Of a stretch of 64,000 nt of DNA, positions 1 through 8,524 are shown in pieces (position 1 is the first letter of the stretch; each line of letters opens with the position of its first letter). The notes beneath the pieces are model-generated. The model saw only the letters and a program-made list of their open reading frames with translations, was not told where the DNA came from and ran no database searches. This stretch comes from Oharaeibacter diazotrophicus. Lineage in GTDB: Bacteria > Pseudomonadota > Alphaproteobacteria > Rhizobiales > Pleomorphomonadaceae. A program made the position numbers and the translations under genes. The stretch spans positions 1 to 64,000 of the forward strand of contig NZ_SNXY01000011.1 in the NCBI RefSeq assembly GCF_004362745.1, read 5' to 3'.

Positions 1-1151
1 GGGTTGGCGTCGCCGCCGACCTTGACGCGCTCCTTGATGGCGGCGAGCTGGGCCTCGGTGGAGGCGATCTGGTCCTTGAGGACCTTGATGCGCGGTGAGG
101 TGTCGTCGAGGTAGCGGCGGACGGTCTCGTATTCGGCGCGCATGGAGGTGAGGTCGCCCTCGACCTTGGCGGCGAGGGCGATCTGGGTGGAGGCGCTCTG
201 GGCGGCGTCGACGGTCTGGACGCGGGCGCGGAACTCGGTCTCGCGGGCGCGGACGTCGGCGAGCTTGCGCTCGGCGCGGGCGACCTGGTCCTCGGCATAC
301 TGGACCTGGGTCTGGCGGGCCTTCTCGGAGATGGAGTTGACGAGCTCCTCGCAGAGCTTCTGGAGGGAGACGGCGAGGGTGTGGGCGTCGTCGGGGGAGA
401 AGGCGCGGACCTGGATGGAGTTGATGCCGGTGGTCATGTCGAAGTGGGCGTCGACCTTGCCCTCCCAGTACTTGACGAGGTGCTCGACGCTGGCGGTGGG
501 GTCGAAGCGGGAGAGGGCGTCGACGTCCGGGTCGCCGTAGACGCGGCGCAGGCCGACCTCGGCCTCGAGGCGGTCGACGACGTCGCGGCTCCTGGCGAAG
601 TCGGCGACGACGAAGTTGTCGGCGAGGACGGAGATCGGGCTGACGGCGGTTGCGGCGGAGAGGGAGTCCTGGGGGATGGCGTCCTGGGCGCGGACGGCGA
701 AGCGGAACTCGGAGACGTATTGCGGGGAGGCGACGAAGGCGAAGTAGAGGGCGGCGACGACGGTCGGGAGGGCGACCATCAGGAGGAAGGAGAGGGCGGA
801 GCCGGAGACGCGGGGGCGGCTGGCGGCGAGGAGGCGGTCGAGGGAGGGGTTGCGGCCGGCGATGCGCAGGCCGCCGCGACCGGTCTGCTTCTGGGGCAGG
901 GGGACGCGGCGGGACGGCGCGGCCGGGGCGGTGGGGCTCGCCGGACCCGGGACGCCGGGAGCCTCGGGGGCGACGGCGGGAACGGCGGCGGCGGGCCGGC
1001 GGGCGGGGCCGGAACCCTGGCCGGCGCCGCGTGCGGGTGCCGCCCCGGCCGCGGCCCCGCCGGCCGCCGGACCCGCGGCACGCTCGCCGCCGGGCCGAAC
1101 CCGGTTCAGCCGCACAAGCATCGCGCCTTCGCCTTCGCCCGTTCCGCTCAC
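1..1151 (-). CDS. Capsule polysaccharide export inner-membrane protein, KpsE/BexC-like (partial, runs off the window)
   Basis: This reading frame is open from the window edge up to a GTG start with GGAGG six bases upstream; 383 codons are visible and the C-terminus lies outside. After about 115 Pro/Ala/Gly-rich residues comes one hydrophobic segment (about 118-140), then PQYVSEFRFAVR, which resembles the first periplasmic strand of Wzz/KpsE-type proteins. The visible end is Gln/Glu/Lys-rich and helical, consistent with the family's periplasmic coiled coil. Such proteins link a KpsMT-type ABC exporter to an outer-membrane channel. The long disordered N-terminus is unusual. The family call is by eye; a Wzz-like chain-length regulator is the main alternative. 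Confidence 0.7.
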   Translation of the reverse strand, partial: MSGTGEGEGAMLVRLNRVRPGGERAAGPAAGGAAAGAAPARGAGQGSGPARRPAAAVPAVAPEAPGVPGPASPTAPAAPSRRVPLPQKQTGRGGLRIAGRNPSLDRLLAASRPRVSGSALSFLLMVALPTVVAALYFAFVASPQYVSEFRFAVRAQDAIPQDSLSAATAVSPISVLADNFVVADFARSRDVVDRLEAEVGLRRVYGDPDVDALSRFDPTASVEHLVKYWEGKVDAHFDMTTGINSIQVRAFSPDDAHTLAVSLQKLCEELVNSISEKARQTQVQYAEDQVARAERKLADVRARETEFRARVQTVDAAQSASTQIALAAKVEGDLTSMRAEYETVRRYLDDTSPRIKVLKDQIASTEAQLAAIKERVKVGGDAN

Positions 1152-1352
1152 GCGCCTGCCTCCAGAGATGTCGTCATCCGGTCCGGCCCGACCGCCGGTG
1201 TGCGCTCGCCGGGTTCCCGCGGGCGGGCCCGGCACGACGAACGGTCGCCGCTAGCGGCGAAACCGGGCCTTCCTGTGGCGAACGCGGCGGAACAGCCGCA
1301 ATTCCGGCCGGTGCGCATCGCGCGGACGGCCGGCGCTTCGCGCGGCGGGCCT

Positions 1353-2198
1353 TCAGAAGGCCGCGGCGAGATGCCGGCCCTTGCCGACGCGGTCGGCGGC
1401 GACGAGGTCGGCGAGGAAGTCCGGGATCCAGGCGAGCGGCAGCATGTTCGGGCCGTCGGACGGCGCGGAATCCGGGTCGTCGTGGGCCTCGGCGAACACC
1501 GCGGCACAGCCGACGGCGAGGGCGGCGCGGGCGAGCGCCGGAGCGAAGGCGCGCTTGCCGCCGGTCGAGGTGCCGCGCCCGCCGGGCTCCTGCACCGAAT
1601 GGGTGGCGTCGAACACCACGGGATAGCCGGTCTCGGCCATGGTCGGCAGGCCGCGGAAGTCGGTGACCAGGGCGCCGTAGCCGAAGGAGGTGCCGCGGTC
1701 GCAGAGCAGGATGCGCTCGTTGCCGGTCGAGGCGATCTTGTCGGCGACGTTGGCCATGTCCCAGGGCGCCAGGAACTGGCCCTTCTTGACGTTGACGCAG
1801 GCACCGGTCTCGCCGGCGGCGATCAGCAGGTCGGTCTGGCGGCAGAGGAACGCGGGGATCTGCAGGATGTCGACGACCGCGCCGGCGCGACGGGTCTGCT
1901 CGACGTCGTGGACGTCGGTCAGCACGGGGCAGCCGAAGGTGGCGCGGACCTCGGCGAGGATCGCGAGGCCGGCCTCGATGCCGACGCCGCGCGCACCCTT
2001 CAGCGAGGTCCGGTTGGCCTTGTCGTAGGAGGCCTTGAACACGAAGGGGACGCCTGCCGCCCGGGTCGCCGCGGCGAGCGCGGCCGCCACGGAGAGCGCG
2101 TGCTCGCGGCTCTCGATCTGGCAGGGGCCGGAGATCAGGACGAAGGGGCGGTCGTTGGCGAAGGTGACGTCGCCGACGGTGACGGGCTTGGACTGCAC
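1353..2198 (-). CDS. kdsA: 3-deoxy-8-phosphooctulonate (KDO-8-P) synthase
   Basis: KdsA condenses phosphoenolpyruvate with arabinose-5-phosphate, the first committed step to the KDO of lipopolysaccharide, in the cytosol. The 281-residue product has the family motifs SGPCQIESREHAL, PVLTDVHD, QIPAFLCRQTDLL, DRGTSFGYG and FDATHSVQ, and normal length. The GPC cysteine occupies the place where E. coli KdsA has asparagine (GMN), which marks the metal-dependent class of the family. Start: GTG at 2198 with a GGAGA-like site upstream. The frame stays open further upstream only because it reads through the terminator and tRNA-Gly. The gene is separated from tRNA-Gly by an intrinsic terminator, so it must have its own promoter in the short gap. 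Confidence 0.95.
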   Translation of the reverse strand: MQSKPVTVGDVTFANDRPFVLISGPCQIESREHALSVAAALAAATRAAGVPFVFKASYDKANRTSLKGARGVGIEAGLAILAEVRATFGCPVLTDVHDVEQTRRAGAVVDILQIPAFLCRQTDLLIAAGETGACVNVKKGQFLAPWDMANVADKIASTGNERILLCDRGTSFGYGALVTDFRGLPTMAETGYPVVFDATHSVQEPGGRGTSTGGKRAFAPALARAALAVGCAAVFAEAHDDPDSAPSDGPNMLPLAWIPDFLADLVAADRVGKGRHLAAAF

Positions 2199-2266
2199 GC
2201 TCGATCGTCTCCGTGCTGGAGCCGGCGGGGTCGCGGACGAGATGGACCCGGCGGGCACTCGAAACG

Positions 2267-2293
2267 AAAAAAGCCGCCTTTCGGCGGCTTCTT
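2267..2293 (-). terminator. Intrinsic terminator of tRNA-Gly
   Basis: Read on the minus strand, GCCGCC-GAAA-GGCGGC forms a 6-bp GC stem with a tetraloop, followed by six T residues. It lies 37 bases beyond the tRNA 3' end and upstream of kdsA, so it insulates kdsA from tRNA transcription. Confidence 0.85.
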
Positions 2294-2329
2294 CGAGAGG
2301 CGCGAACGCCTCGTCGGACCCTTGGAAAC

Positions 2330-2404
2330 TGGAGCGGGCGATGGGATTCGAACCCACGACCCCAACCTTGGCAAGGTTGTGCTCTACCCCTGAGCTACAC
2401 CCGC
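2330..2404 (-). tRNA. tRNA-Gly (anticodon GCC)
   Basis: The 75-base minus-strand sequence folds as a complete cloverleaf. The acceptor pair is GCGGGTG with CGCCCGC, there is a T discriminator, and CCA is encoded. The anticodon loop carries GCC within CTTGCCAAG, and the T arm contains GGTTCGAATCC. GCC reads GGC and GGT glycine codons, GGC being heavily used here. A promoter lies about 40 bases upstream and an intrinsic terminator lies downstream, so it is a single-tRNA unit. Confidence 0.97.
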
Positions 2405-2444
2405 ACGCCCCGTTTCCGAGGTGCTCCGTCGCCGGAGCGAGGGC

Positions 2445-2473
2445 TATATGGACCAATCCGATCGGGAATGCAA
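2445..2473 (-). promoter_or_regulatory. Sigma-70-type promoter of tRNA-Gly
   Basis: On the minus strand TTGCAT (2473-2468) and CATATA (2450-2445) are separated by exactly 17 bases. The -10 element ends 41 bases before the tRNA 5' end. The AT-rich boxes stand out in a GC-rich gap. Confidence 0.6.
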
Positions 2474-2548
2474 CAGCCAAAAAACAGGTCCGAGAGAGGT
2501 TTTTCGCCGGCTGCGGAAAAGCCGCGGAAACCCGGGGCTGCGCCGCGG

Positions 2549-3340
2549 TCACCGCCCCGCGGGCGGTCGGGCCGGCCGAAGCTCGGCGAGATAGGGGTTG
2601 AGCGCGCGGCTCTCGGCGAACGCCGCCGGGTCGACCGTGGCGATGCCCAGGAATCCGCGGTCGGCGGGCGCGCGCAGGAGGTCGCGGCCGTCGGGTGCGA
2701 CCAGCGCGGACCGTCCGGCATAGGCGAATCGCGAATCGCGGCCGCTCCAGCCGGCGTAGGCGACGAACAGCTGATTCTCGAAGGCGCGCACCGGCACCAC
2801 CCGTTCGGCGACGAAGTCGGAGCCGGGCTGGTCGGGCAGCGCGGTCGGCACGGCGACGAGGTCGGCGCCCTCGCGGGCGAGGCGGCGGACGTGCTCGGGG
2901 AACTCGACGTCGAAGCAGATCAGCACGCCGACCTTCAGGCCGGCGACGTCGACAACCACGGTCTCGACCGGGGCGACGGCGAAATGGTCACGCTCGTAGG
3001 CGCCGTAGAGCTGGGCCTTGCCGTAGCCGACCGGCGGCAGGCCGGGCCGGAGCACCGTGGCGGCGTTGACGACGCCGGCGCCGTCGCGGCGGGGATGGCC
3101 GACCACGAGGGCGACGCCCGTCGCCGCGACGGCGGCGGCGAGCCGCGGCAGCTGGACTGCGGCGAATGCGTCCGATTCGGCGGCGAAACGGTCGCCGGCG
3201 CCGTAGCCGGAGGTGGCGAGTTCGGGCGCGACCAGAAGCGCGGCACCGTCGGCGGCGGCGCGGTCGAGCGCGTCCTCGATGGCGCCGAGCCGGTCGGGCA
3301 CGGCGGCGTCGAGCTGCAGGAGGGCGACGCGGGGGGCCAT
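2549..3340 (-). CDS. Carbon-nitrogen hydrolase (nitrilase superfamily amidase)
   Basis: A 263-residue nitrilase-superfamily enzyme with the full Glu-Lys-Cys triad: E40 in VAPELATSGYG, K108 in GYGKAQLYG and C142 in LICFDVEFPE. Members of this branch hydrolyse amides or carbamoylated amines to release ammonia; the substrate cannot be read from sequence. It is the last gene of a seven-gene minus-strand operon, 11 bases after a permease gene, with GAGGA before its ATG. Being co-transcribed with a PotABCD-type importer, an aminotransferase and a guanidino hydrolase, it probably acts on an imported amine or its transamination product, for example as an omega-amidase on a 2-oxo-acid amide. That role is inference. 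Confidence 0.88.
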   Translation of the reverse strand: MAPRVALLQLDAAVPDRLGAIEDALDRAAADGAALLVAPELATSGYGAGDRFAAESDAFAAVQLPRLAAAVAATGVALVVGHPRRDGAGVVNAATVLRPGLPPVGYGKAQLYGAYERDHFAVAPVETVVVDVAGLKVGVLICFDVEFPEHVRRLAREGADLVAVPTALPDQPGSDFVAERVVPVRAFENQLFVAYAGWSGRDSRFAYAGRSALVAPDGRDLLRAPADRGFLGIATVDPAAFAESRALNPYLAELRPARPPAGR

Positions 3341-3351
3341 GGCGGTCCTCG

Positions 3352-4164
3352 TCACTCCGCGCGGTCGAGGGCGCCCATCAGGCGGCGGAGGTCGCCGAAG
3401 CGGGCCACGAGCGAGAACAACAGCGCCGACAGCGCCACGAACACCACCGCCACCGCCGCCATGGTCGGCGTGTAGCCGTAGCGCAGGGCGTTGAACACCT
3501 TGATCGGCAGCGTCTCCAGGGTGAAGCCGGCGGTCATATAGGCTATGATGTACTCGTTGAGCGAGAGCACGAAGGCGAAGGCGTAGCCGGAGAGCACGTA
3601 GGGCGTCATCAGCGGCAGCACGACCGTGCGCAGGATGGTGCGGTCGTCGGCGCCCATGGTCGCGGCCGCCTCCAGGATCTCGCGGTCGATCGCGGAGAAG
3701 CCGAGCGACAGCGTCACCAGCGGCAGCGCCACCAGGAAGACGCCGTGGCTCACCACCACGGTGAACGGCTGGCCGTAGGCGCCGGCGGAGGCCCAGAAGG
3801 CGAGGAAGCCGAGGGCGGTGATCACCGGCGGCAGCACGAAGGGCGACAGGCCGGCGAGGCGCACCAGTTCGGCCCAGGGTGCCACCCGCCGCCACAGGAA
3901 CCACGAGATCGGCAGCGCGATCGCCACCGCCACCGCCGCGCTCGAGGCGGCGACCACCAGTGAGGCGACGAGCGCCCGGCGCCAGCCGTCGTCGAGCAGG
4001 ATGTCTGCGTACCAGGACAGCGACAGCCCCTGCGGCGGAAAGACCAGCGTCTTCTTGGCGTTGAGCGAAACGCCGGCGAGCACGGCGACGGGCGCCGCCA
4101 GCAGGACGGCGATCGCCGCCTCGAACAGGCGACCGGCGAGGCGGCCGGGAGCGGGCGCGGTCAC
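3352..4164 (-). CDS. ABC transporter permease, PotC-like
   Basis: This 270-residue inner-membrane protein has about six hydrophobic segments. It carries the cytoplasmic EAA loop of binding-protein-dependent importers (EAAATMGADDRTILRTVVLP, about 165-184), which docks onto the ATPase. The N-terminal layout and the segment LSLNEYIIAYMTAG match the PotC/PotI permeases of polyamine and opine transporters. Its ATG overlaps the stop of the preceding permease by four bases (ATGA), so the two are translationally coupled. Together with the upstream permease, the ATPase and the Tat-type binding protein it forms one complete importer. The exact substrate is unknown. Confidence 0.9.
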   Translation of the reverse strand: MTAPAPGRLAGRLFEAAIAVLLAAPVAVLAGVSLNAKKTLVFPPQGLSLSWYADILLDDGWRRALVASLVVAASSAAVAVAIALPISWFLWRRVAPWAELVRLAGLSPFVLPPVITALGFLAFWASAGAYGQPFTVVVSHGVFLVALPLVTLSLGFSAIDREILEAAATMGADDRTILRTVVLPLMTPYVLSGYAFAFVLSLNEYIIAYMTAGFTLETLPIKVFNALRYGYTPTMAAVAVVFVALSALLFSLVARFGDLRRLMGALDRAE

Positions 4165-5018
4165 GGGCGGTCTCCGGTGCGGCGGGCGAGGAAGCCGGAC
4201 AGGGCGATCAGCGACAGACAGGCGAGCACCATGAACACCGCCATCGCCGCGGCGAAGGGCATGTTGGACTGGTAGATCGCCTGATCGGTGACGAGCACCG
4301 ACAGCGTCCAGTGCTGCGGCCGGCCCAGCATCTGCGGGATCAGGTAGGAGCCGAGCGCGAAGACGAAGACGAGGATGGTCGTCGAGGCGATCGGTCCGCG
4401 CAGCGCCGGCACCGCCACGGTGAGGAAGGCCTTCAGCGGAGGCGCCCCGAGGGTGCGCGCGGCCTCCTCGAGCGAGGGGTCGAGGCGGACCAGCGAGGGG
4501 TAGAGCACCAGCGCCGCGTAGGGGAAGGCCTGATAGACCATGCCGGCGAGCACCGCGCCGAAGGACGGCGCCAGCGACATCGGCTCGGCCATCAGCCCGA
4601 GCGCGACCAGGACGTTGGTGATCCCCGCCGTCTTCGACAAGAGCGTCGACCAGGCGAAACCGATCAGCACCTCCGACAGCGACAGCACCGACAGCAGGCC
4701 GACCAGCCAGACTACCTGGGCGCGGTGCGAATGGCGGGCGAGCCGGCGCGCGAAGGGCAGGGCGAGTGCCACCGCGAGCACGGCGACGAGCAGCGCGAGC
4801 AGCATCGAGAAGCCGAGCACCCGGCCGAAGAAGGGCGTCAGGAAGCGGGCGTAGTTGGCGAGCACGAAGTCGGGCTCGTAGAAGCCGCCCTGGACGCGGC
4901 GGAAGAAGCTGACCGCCACCATAATGCCGAAGGGCACCAGGAAGAACACGGCGAGCACCGCGGCCGGCACGGCGATCGGCAGGTAGTCCGCCGGGCGGCG
5001 GGGCGGCTCGCGCCTCAC
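4161..5018 (-). CDS. ABC transporter permease, PotB-like
   Basis: A 285-residue membrane protein with six hydrophobic segments and an EAA loop (EEAARTLGAPPLKAFLTVAVP, about 192-212). It resembles PotB/PotH permeases, the usual partner of the PotC-like permease encoded next. Its start is a GTG at 5018 whose bases overlap the stop of the ATPase gene (GTGA), and its own end overlaps the next permease start. The run ATPase-PotB-PotC is thus one tightly coupled unit. The pair should form the heterodimeric membrane channel of the importer. Confidence 0.9.
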   Translation of the reverse strand: MRREPPRRPADYLPIAVPAAVLAVFFLVPFGIMVAVSFFRRVQGGFYEPDFVLANYARFLTPFFGRVLGFSMLLALLVAVLAVALALPFARRLARHSHRAQVVWLVGLLSVLSLSEVLIGFAWSTLLSKTAGITNVLVALGLMAEPMSLAPSFGAVLAGMVYQAFPYAALVLYPSLVRLDPSLEEAARTLGAPPLKAFLTVAVPALRGPIASTTILVFVFALGSYLIPQMLGRPQHWTLSVLVTDQAIYQSNMPFAAAMAVFMVLACLSLIALSGFLARRTGDRP

Positions 5019-6043
5019 GGCAGCACCACGACGCGGTCGAGCGTCACGGCGAGACCGGTCGGCGCGCCGATGGCGAGATGCGGCGCGGTGCCCGGCCCGG
5101 CGGCGACCAGGGTGACGCCGTCGGCCTCGACGAAGGTCTCGACGCTGGCGCCGAGGTCGCGGACGAAGCGGACGACGCCCTCGAGATGGCCGGTGCCGGG
5201 CGGCACGGGGGCGAGATCCTCCGGGCGGACCGAAACCTTGGCCGCGGTCGCGCCCGCGGGCAGGGCGAGACCGGGCAGGAGGCCGCCGGCGACGGCGAGG
5301 CCGCCCGGGGCGGGCCGGGCGTCGAGGATGTTGGACGAGCCGATGAAGTCGGCGACGAAGGCGTCGGCCGGGCGGCGGTAGACCTCGGCCGGCGGGGCGG
5401 CCTGACGGATCCGGCCGCCGCTCATCACCACGACGAGGTCGGCCATGGTCATGGCCTCGCGCTGGTCGTGGGTGACGACGATGGTGGTGATGCCGAGCCG
5501 GCGCTGCAGCTGGCGCAGTTCCACCTGCATCTGCTCGCGCAGCTTGGCGTCGAGCGCCGACAAGGGCTCGTCGAGCAGGAACAGGCCGGGATCGACGGCG
5601 AGGGCGCGGGCGATCGCGACGCGCTGGCGCTGGCCGCCGGACAGCCGCGTCACCGCGCGGTCGCCGAAGCCCGGCAGGCGGACGAGGTCGAGCAGTTCGG
5701 CGACCCGGGCGGCGGTCTTGGCGCGATCGACGCCGCGGATGCGCAGCGGATAGGTGATGTTCTCGGCGACGGTGAGGTGCGGGAACAGCGCCAGCGACTG
5801 GAACACCATGCCGAAGCCGCGGGCGTGCGCCGGCACGGCGGTGAGGTCGCGGCCGCCAACGGTGACGGCGCCGGCCGTCGGCGTCTCGAGGCCGGCGATC
5901 ATGCGCAGGAGCGTGGTCTTGCCGCAGCCCGAGGGCCCGAGCAGGCAGACGAAGGTGCCGGCGGGCACGTGCAGCGACACGCCGTCGACGGCGCGGGCGG
6001 AGCCGAAGGCCTTGGTGACGCCGTCGAGGACGAGATCGGCCAT
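5015..6043 (-). CDS. ABC transporter ATP-binding protein, PotA-like
   Basis: A 342-residue importer ATPase. It has Walker A GPSGCGKTT (36-44), a Q loop (VFQSLALFPH), the signature LSGGQRQRVAIARAL (135-149), Walker B FLLDEPLSALD (156-166) and the switch His in VTHDQ. A C-terminal TOBE-type region contains KVSVRPEDL. Length and domain order match PotA/UgpC/FbpC ATPases, and the two Pot-like permeases beside it favour the polyamine/opine group. Start ATG at 6043. A 104-base gap holding a strong hairpin separates it from the binding-protein gene, which may lower its dose relative to the binding protein, as is common in such operons. Confidence 0.92.
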   Translation of the reverse strand: MADLVLDGVTKAFGSARAVDGVSLHVPAGTFVCLLGPSGCGKTTLLRMIAGLETPTAGAVTVGGRDLTAVPAHARGFGMVFQSLALFPHLTVAENITYPLRIRGVDRAKTAARVAELLDLVRLPGFGDRAVTRLSGGQRQRVAIARALAVDPGLFLLDEPLSALDAKLREQMQVELRQLQRRLGITTIVVTHDQREAMTMADLVVVMSGGRIRQAAPPAEVYRRPADAFVADFIGSSNILDARPAPGGLAVAGGLLPGLALPAGATAAKVSVRPEDLAPVPPGTGHLEGVVRFVRDLGASVETFVEADGVTLVAAGPGTAPHLAIGAPTGLAVTLDRVVVLP

Positions 6044-6096
6044 GGGGTGCGGGTTGGATCCCTGGGGGTTGGCGGATGGTGCGGGCGGCGGGCGGC

Positions 6097-6118
6097 CCGG
6101 CCGCGGGGAGGCGGCCGG
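6097..6118. promoter_or_regulatory. Intercistronic hairpin between binding-protein and ATPase genes
   Basis: CCGGCCGC-6-GCGGCCGG is a perfect 8-bp inverted repeat with a six-base loop, 30 bases beyond the binding-protein stop codon. There is no T tract, so it is more likely an mRNA-stabilising or partial-attenuation element than a full terminator. Confidence 0.45.
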
Positions 6119-6147
6119 ACCGCCGGGAGCGGGGCGATTCGCGGGCG

Positions 6148-7233
6148 TCAGCCGGCGATCATCTCGGTCCACTTCTCGTTCAGCCAGTCGGCCTTGCCGG
6201 TCTGCAGGTCGTAGCGCGGCACGATCGGCGGGATGTCGGTGGACACGGAGGCGAACTCCTCGGGGGTGAGGTCGAGCATCTCGCGCTTCACCGTCGGCGA
6301 CGTCCCGACCTTGCGCGACATCAGCGCCTGGATCGAGGGCTGCGAGCAGAAGTCGATGAAGGCGTGCGCCTCGGCGGTCTTGGTCGAGGCGCGCGAGATC
6401 GCCCAGCAGCCGGAATCGTTGATGCCGCCCTCCTTGGGGAAGGTCGAGCGCACCGGCGCGCCGTCGGCCGCGGCGAGGCCGGTGACGTCGTGGTAGTACT
6501 GGCCCATCGGGATCTCGCCGGACTTCAGCGCCTGCTCGAACTGCGCCTCGTCGCGGTACCACAGCTTCACGTTCGGCTTGACCTCGGCGAGCTTGGCGAA
6601 GGCCTTCTCGAGGCCCTCGTCGGTGTCGAGCGCGGCGGTGCCGCCGAAGAAGGTGGCGGCGGTCACCTCGAGCAGGAAGGAGTTGGAGACCAGCGCCAGC
6701 AGGCCGAGCTTGTCGGCGTTGGCCGGGTCCCACAGCGCGGCCCAGGAGGTCGGCGCCTCCTTGTAGACCTCGGTGTTGGTGACGAGCGTGATGTACCACG
6801 ACACCGCGCCGATGCCGGCGACGCGGCCGTCGTCGTACTTGTTGACGAACCGCTCCTCGAGGTTGCCGGCGTTCTTCAGCGCGCCGAGGTCGATCGGCGC
6901 CCACAGCTCGGTGGACCGGCCCTTGATCATCGAGACCTGCGACATCATCGAGACGTCGGCCGGCGCCTCGCCGGCGCGGGCGGCCTGGTCGAGCTGCACC
7001 AGCCAGGCCTCGCCGGTCGGCTCGGCGACCGATTCGATCGCGATGCCGGTCGCCTTGGTGAACTCGGGGAAGACGTGCTTGTCGAAGCTGTCCTTGAAGT
7101 AGCCGCCGTAGACGCCGACCTTCAGCGACTTCTCCTCGGCGCGCAGGATCGACGGCATCGCCAGCACGGCGCCGGCGGCGACGCCGGCGCGCATCAGGCC
7201 GCGCCGGGTGAACGCGAAGCTCTTGTCGGTCAT
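6148..7233 (-). CDS. Extracellular solute-binding protein, PotD-like, Tat signal
   Basis: A 361-residue periplasmic binding protein. The N-terminus has a twin-arginine signal (TRRGLM at 9-14, then a hydrophobic stretch ending near LRAEE, about residue 33), so it is probably exported folded. The mature part resembles PotD/spermidine-putrescine and related amine-binding proteins (KVGVYGGYFKDSF, then a two-lobe pattern with DVSMMSQVSM). Substrate-contact residues cannot be assigned by eye. It is encoded between the aminotransferase and the importer ATPase in the same operon. Neighbouring guanidino, carbamoyl and diaminopropionate enzymes suggest a cationic or ureido amino acid as ligand (inference). 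Confidence 0.9.
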   Translation of the reverse strand: MTDKSFAFTRRGLMRAGVAAGAVLAMPSILRAEEKSLKVGVYGGYFKDSFDKHVFPEFTKATGIAIESVAEPTGEAWLVQLDQAARAGEAPADVSMMSQVSMIKGRSTELWAPIDLGALKNAGNLEERFVNKYDDGRVAGIGAVSWYITLVTNTEVYKEAPTSWAALWDPANADKLGLLALVSNSFLLEVTAATFFGGTAALDTDEGLEKAFAKLAEVKPNVKLWYRDEAQFEQALKSGEIPMGQYYHDVTGLAAADGAPVRSTFPKEGGINDSGCWAISRASTKTAEAHAFIDFCSQPSIQALMSRKVGTSPTVKREMLDLTPEEFASVSTDIPPIVPRYDLQTGKADWLNEKWTEMIAG

Positions 7234-7278
7234 CGGTTGGTCCCCTCTCGTTCGGCCCGGTTCCCGGGTCCGTTGTCC

Positions 7279-8442
7279 TCAGGCGATGTGGCGGAGCCGC
7301 TCGGCGACGACCGCGAGCGCGGCGTCGTCGACGTTGGCGAAGGCGAAGCGGATGTGGCGGTCCTGGCCGGGGCCGAAGAAGGCGCCCGGCAGGGTCACGA
7401 CCCCGGCCTCGCGGGCGAGGCGCTCGGCGACCGCCTCGCCGGTGGCGTCGAAGGGGTGGCGGACATAGGCGAAATACGCGCCGATCGCCGAGATCTCCCA
7501 GCCGGGCGCGGCGGCGACGACGTCGCGGAACACGACGATCCGGCGGTTGATCGCGCTCCGCGTCGCCGCGCGCCAGTCGGCGGTGGCGCCGACCGCCCAG
7601 GCGATCGCCGCCTGCGCCGCCCGCGGCGGGCAGATCTGGACGCAGTCGAGCACCTTGGCGATCTCGCCGACGAGGCCGGCGCCGGCGATCACCGAGCCGA
7701 GCCGGTGGCCGGGCACGGCGTAGCTCTTCGAGAAGGAATAGAGCTGGACCACGCTCTCGCGCCAGGACGCGTCCTCGAACAGGGCGTGCGGGCGGCCGGC
7801 GCCCTCGGGCAGGAAGTCGCGGTAGGTCTCGTCGACGACGAGGGCGATGCCGCGCTCGGCGGCGAGGCGGCGGAAGGCTTCCAGCGTCGCGGCCGGATAG
7901 GTCGCGCCGGTCGGGTTGTTCGGCGTGACGAGGACGATGGCGCGGACGTCGTCGGCGAGGAGGGCGCGGGCGTCCTCGACGTCGGGTACGAAGCCGTTCT
8001 GCGCCCGTGCCGGCAGCGGCACGGCACGGATGCCGAGCATGTCGAGCGTCATCTTGTGGTTGAAGTACCACGGCGTCGGCAGCATGACCGCGTCGCCGGC
8101 GCGGGCGAGCGCCATCATGGTGACGAAGAAGGCCTGGTTGCAGCCGGCGGTGATCGCGACCTCGCCCGGCTCGACGTCGGCGCCGTAGAGCGCGTTGACG
8201 TCGGCGGCGAGGGCCTCGCGCAGGGCGGCGTCGCCGGTGATGGCGCCGTATGTGGCGGCGGCCGGCGTCGCGGCGGCGGCGGCGAGGCGGTCGAGCAGTT
8301 CCCGCGGCGGCGCCGTGCCGGGCACCGCCTGGGCGAGGTTGACCAGCGGTCCGAGCCGGCCGTCGTAGGCGCGCGCCCACGCTTGCGCCGCCGGAATGGG
8401 CGGCACGTCGGTGGCGACGAGGAGCGGGTTGGCGGCGATCAA
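7279..8442 (-). CDS. PLP-dependent aminotransferase, class I/II
   Basis: A 387-residue fold-type I aminotransferase. The PLP-binding lysine is K239 in SFSKSYAVPGHRLG; VTPNNPTGATYP and VVDETYRDF carry the Asn and Asp that hold the cofactor, and a C-terminal Arg (RFAFANVD) would bind the substrate carboxylate. It moves an amino group from an amino acid to a 2-oxo acid; the donor is unknown. The chosen start is TTG at 8442, with only a weak GGGG upstream, so the true N-terminus may differ by a few residues. It lies between the guanidino hydrolase (82-base gap) and the binding protein (45-base gap) and is probably co-transcribed. Confidence 0.87.
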   Translation of the reverse strand: MIAANPLLVATDVPPIPAAQAWARAYDGRLGPLVNLAQAVPGTAPPRELLDRLAAAAATPAAATYGAITGDAALREALAADVNALYGADVEPGEVAITAGCNQAFFVTMMALARAGDAVMLPTPWYFNHKMTLDMLGIRAVPLPARAQNGFVPDVEDARALLADDVRAIVLVTPNNPTGATYPAATLEAFRRLAAERGIALVVDETYRDFLPEGAGRPHALFEDASWRESVVQLYSFSKSYAVPGHRLGSVIAGAGLVGEIAKVLDCVQICPPRAAQAAIAWAVGATADWRAATRSAINRRIVVFRDVVAAAPGWEISAIGAYFAYVRHPFDATGEAVAERLAREAGVVTLPGAFFGPGQDRHIRFAFANVDDAALAVVAERLRHIA

Positions 8443-8524
8443 GGGCGGGCCCCGGGCATCGGGTGGAAAGGTCCATGGTGACGCGGCGCCCGCCCGGTTG
8501 GAAGGGGGCGCCGCGGTCGCGGCG

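Noticed and set aside
2199-2552. N-terminal extension of kdsA up to 2552
   Set aside because: The frame reads through the terminator and tRNA-Gly; KdsA proteins begin near the GTG at 2198.
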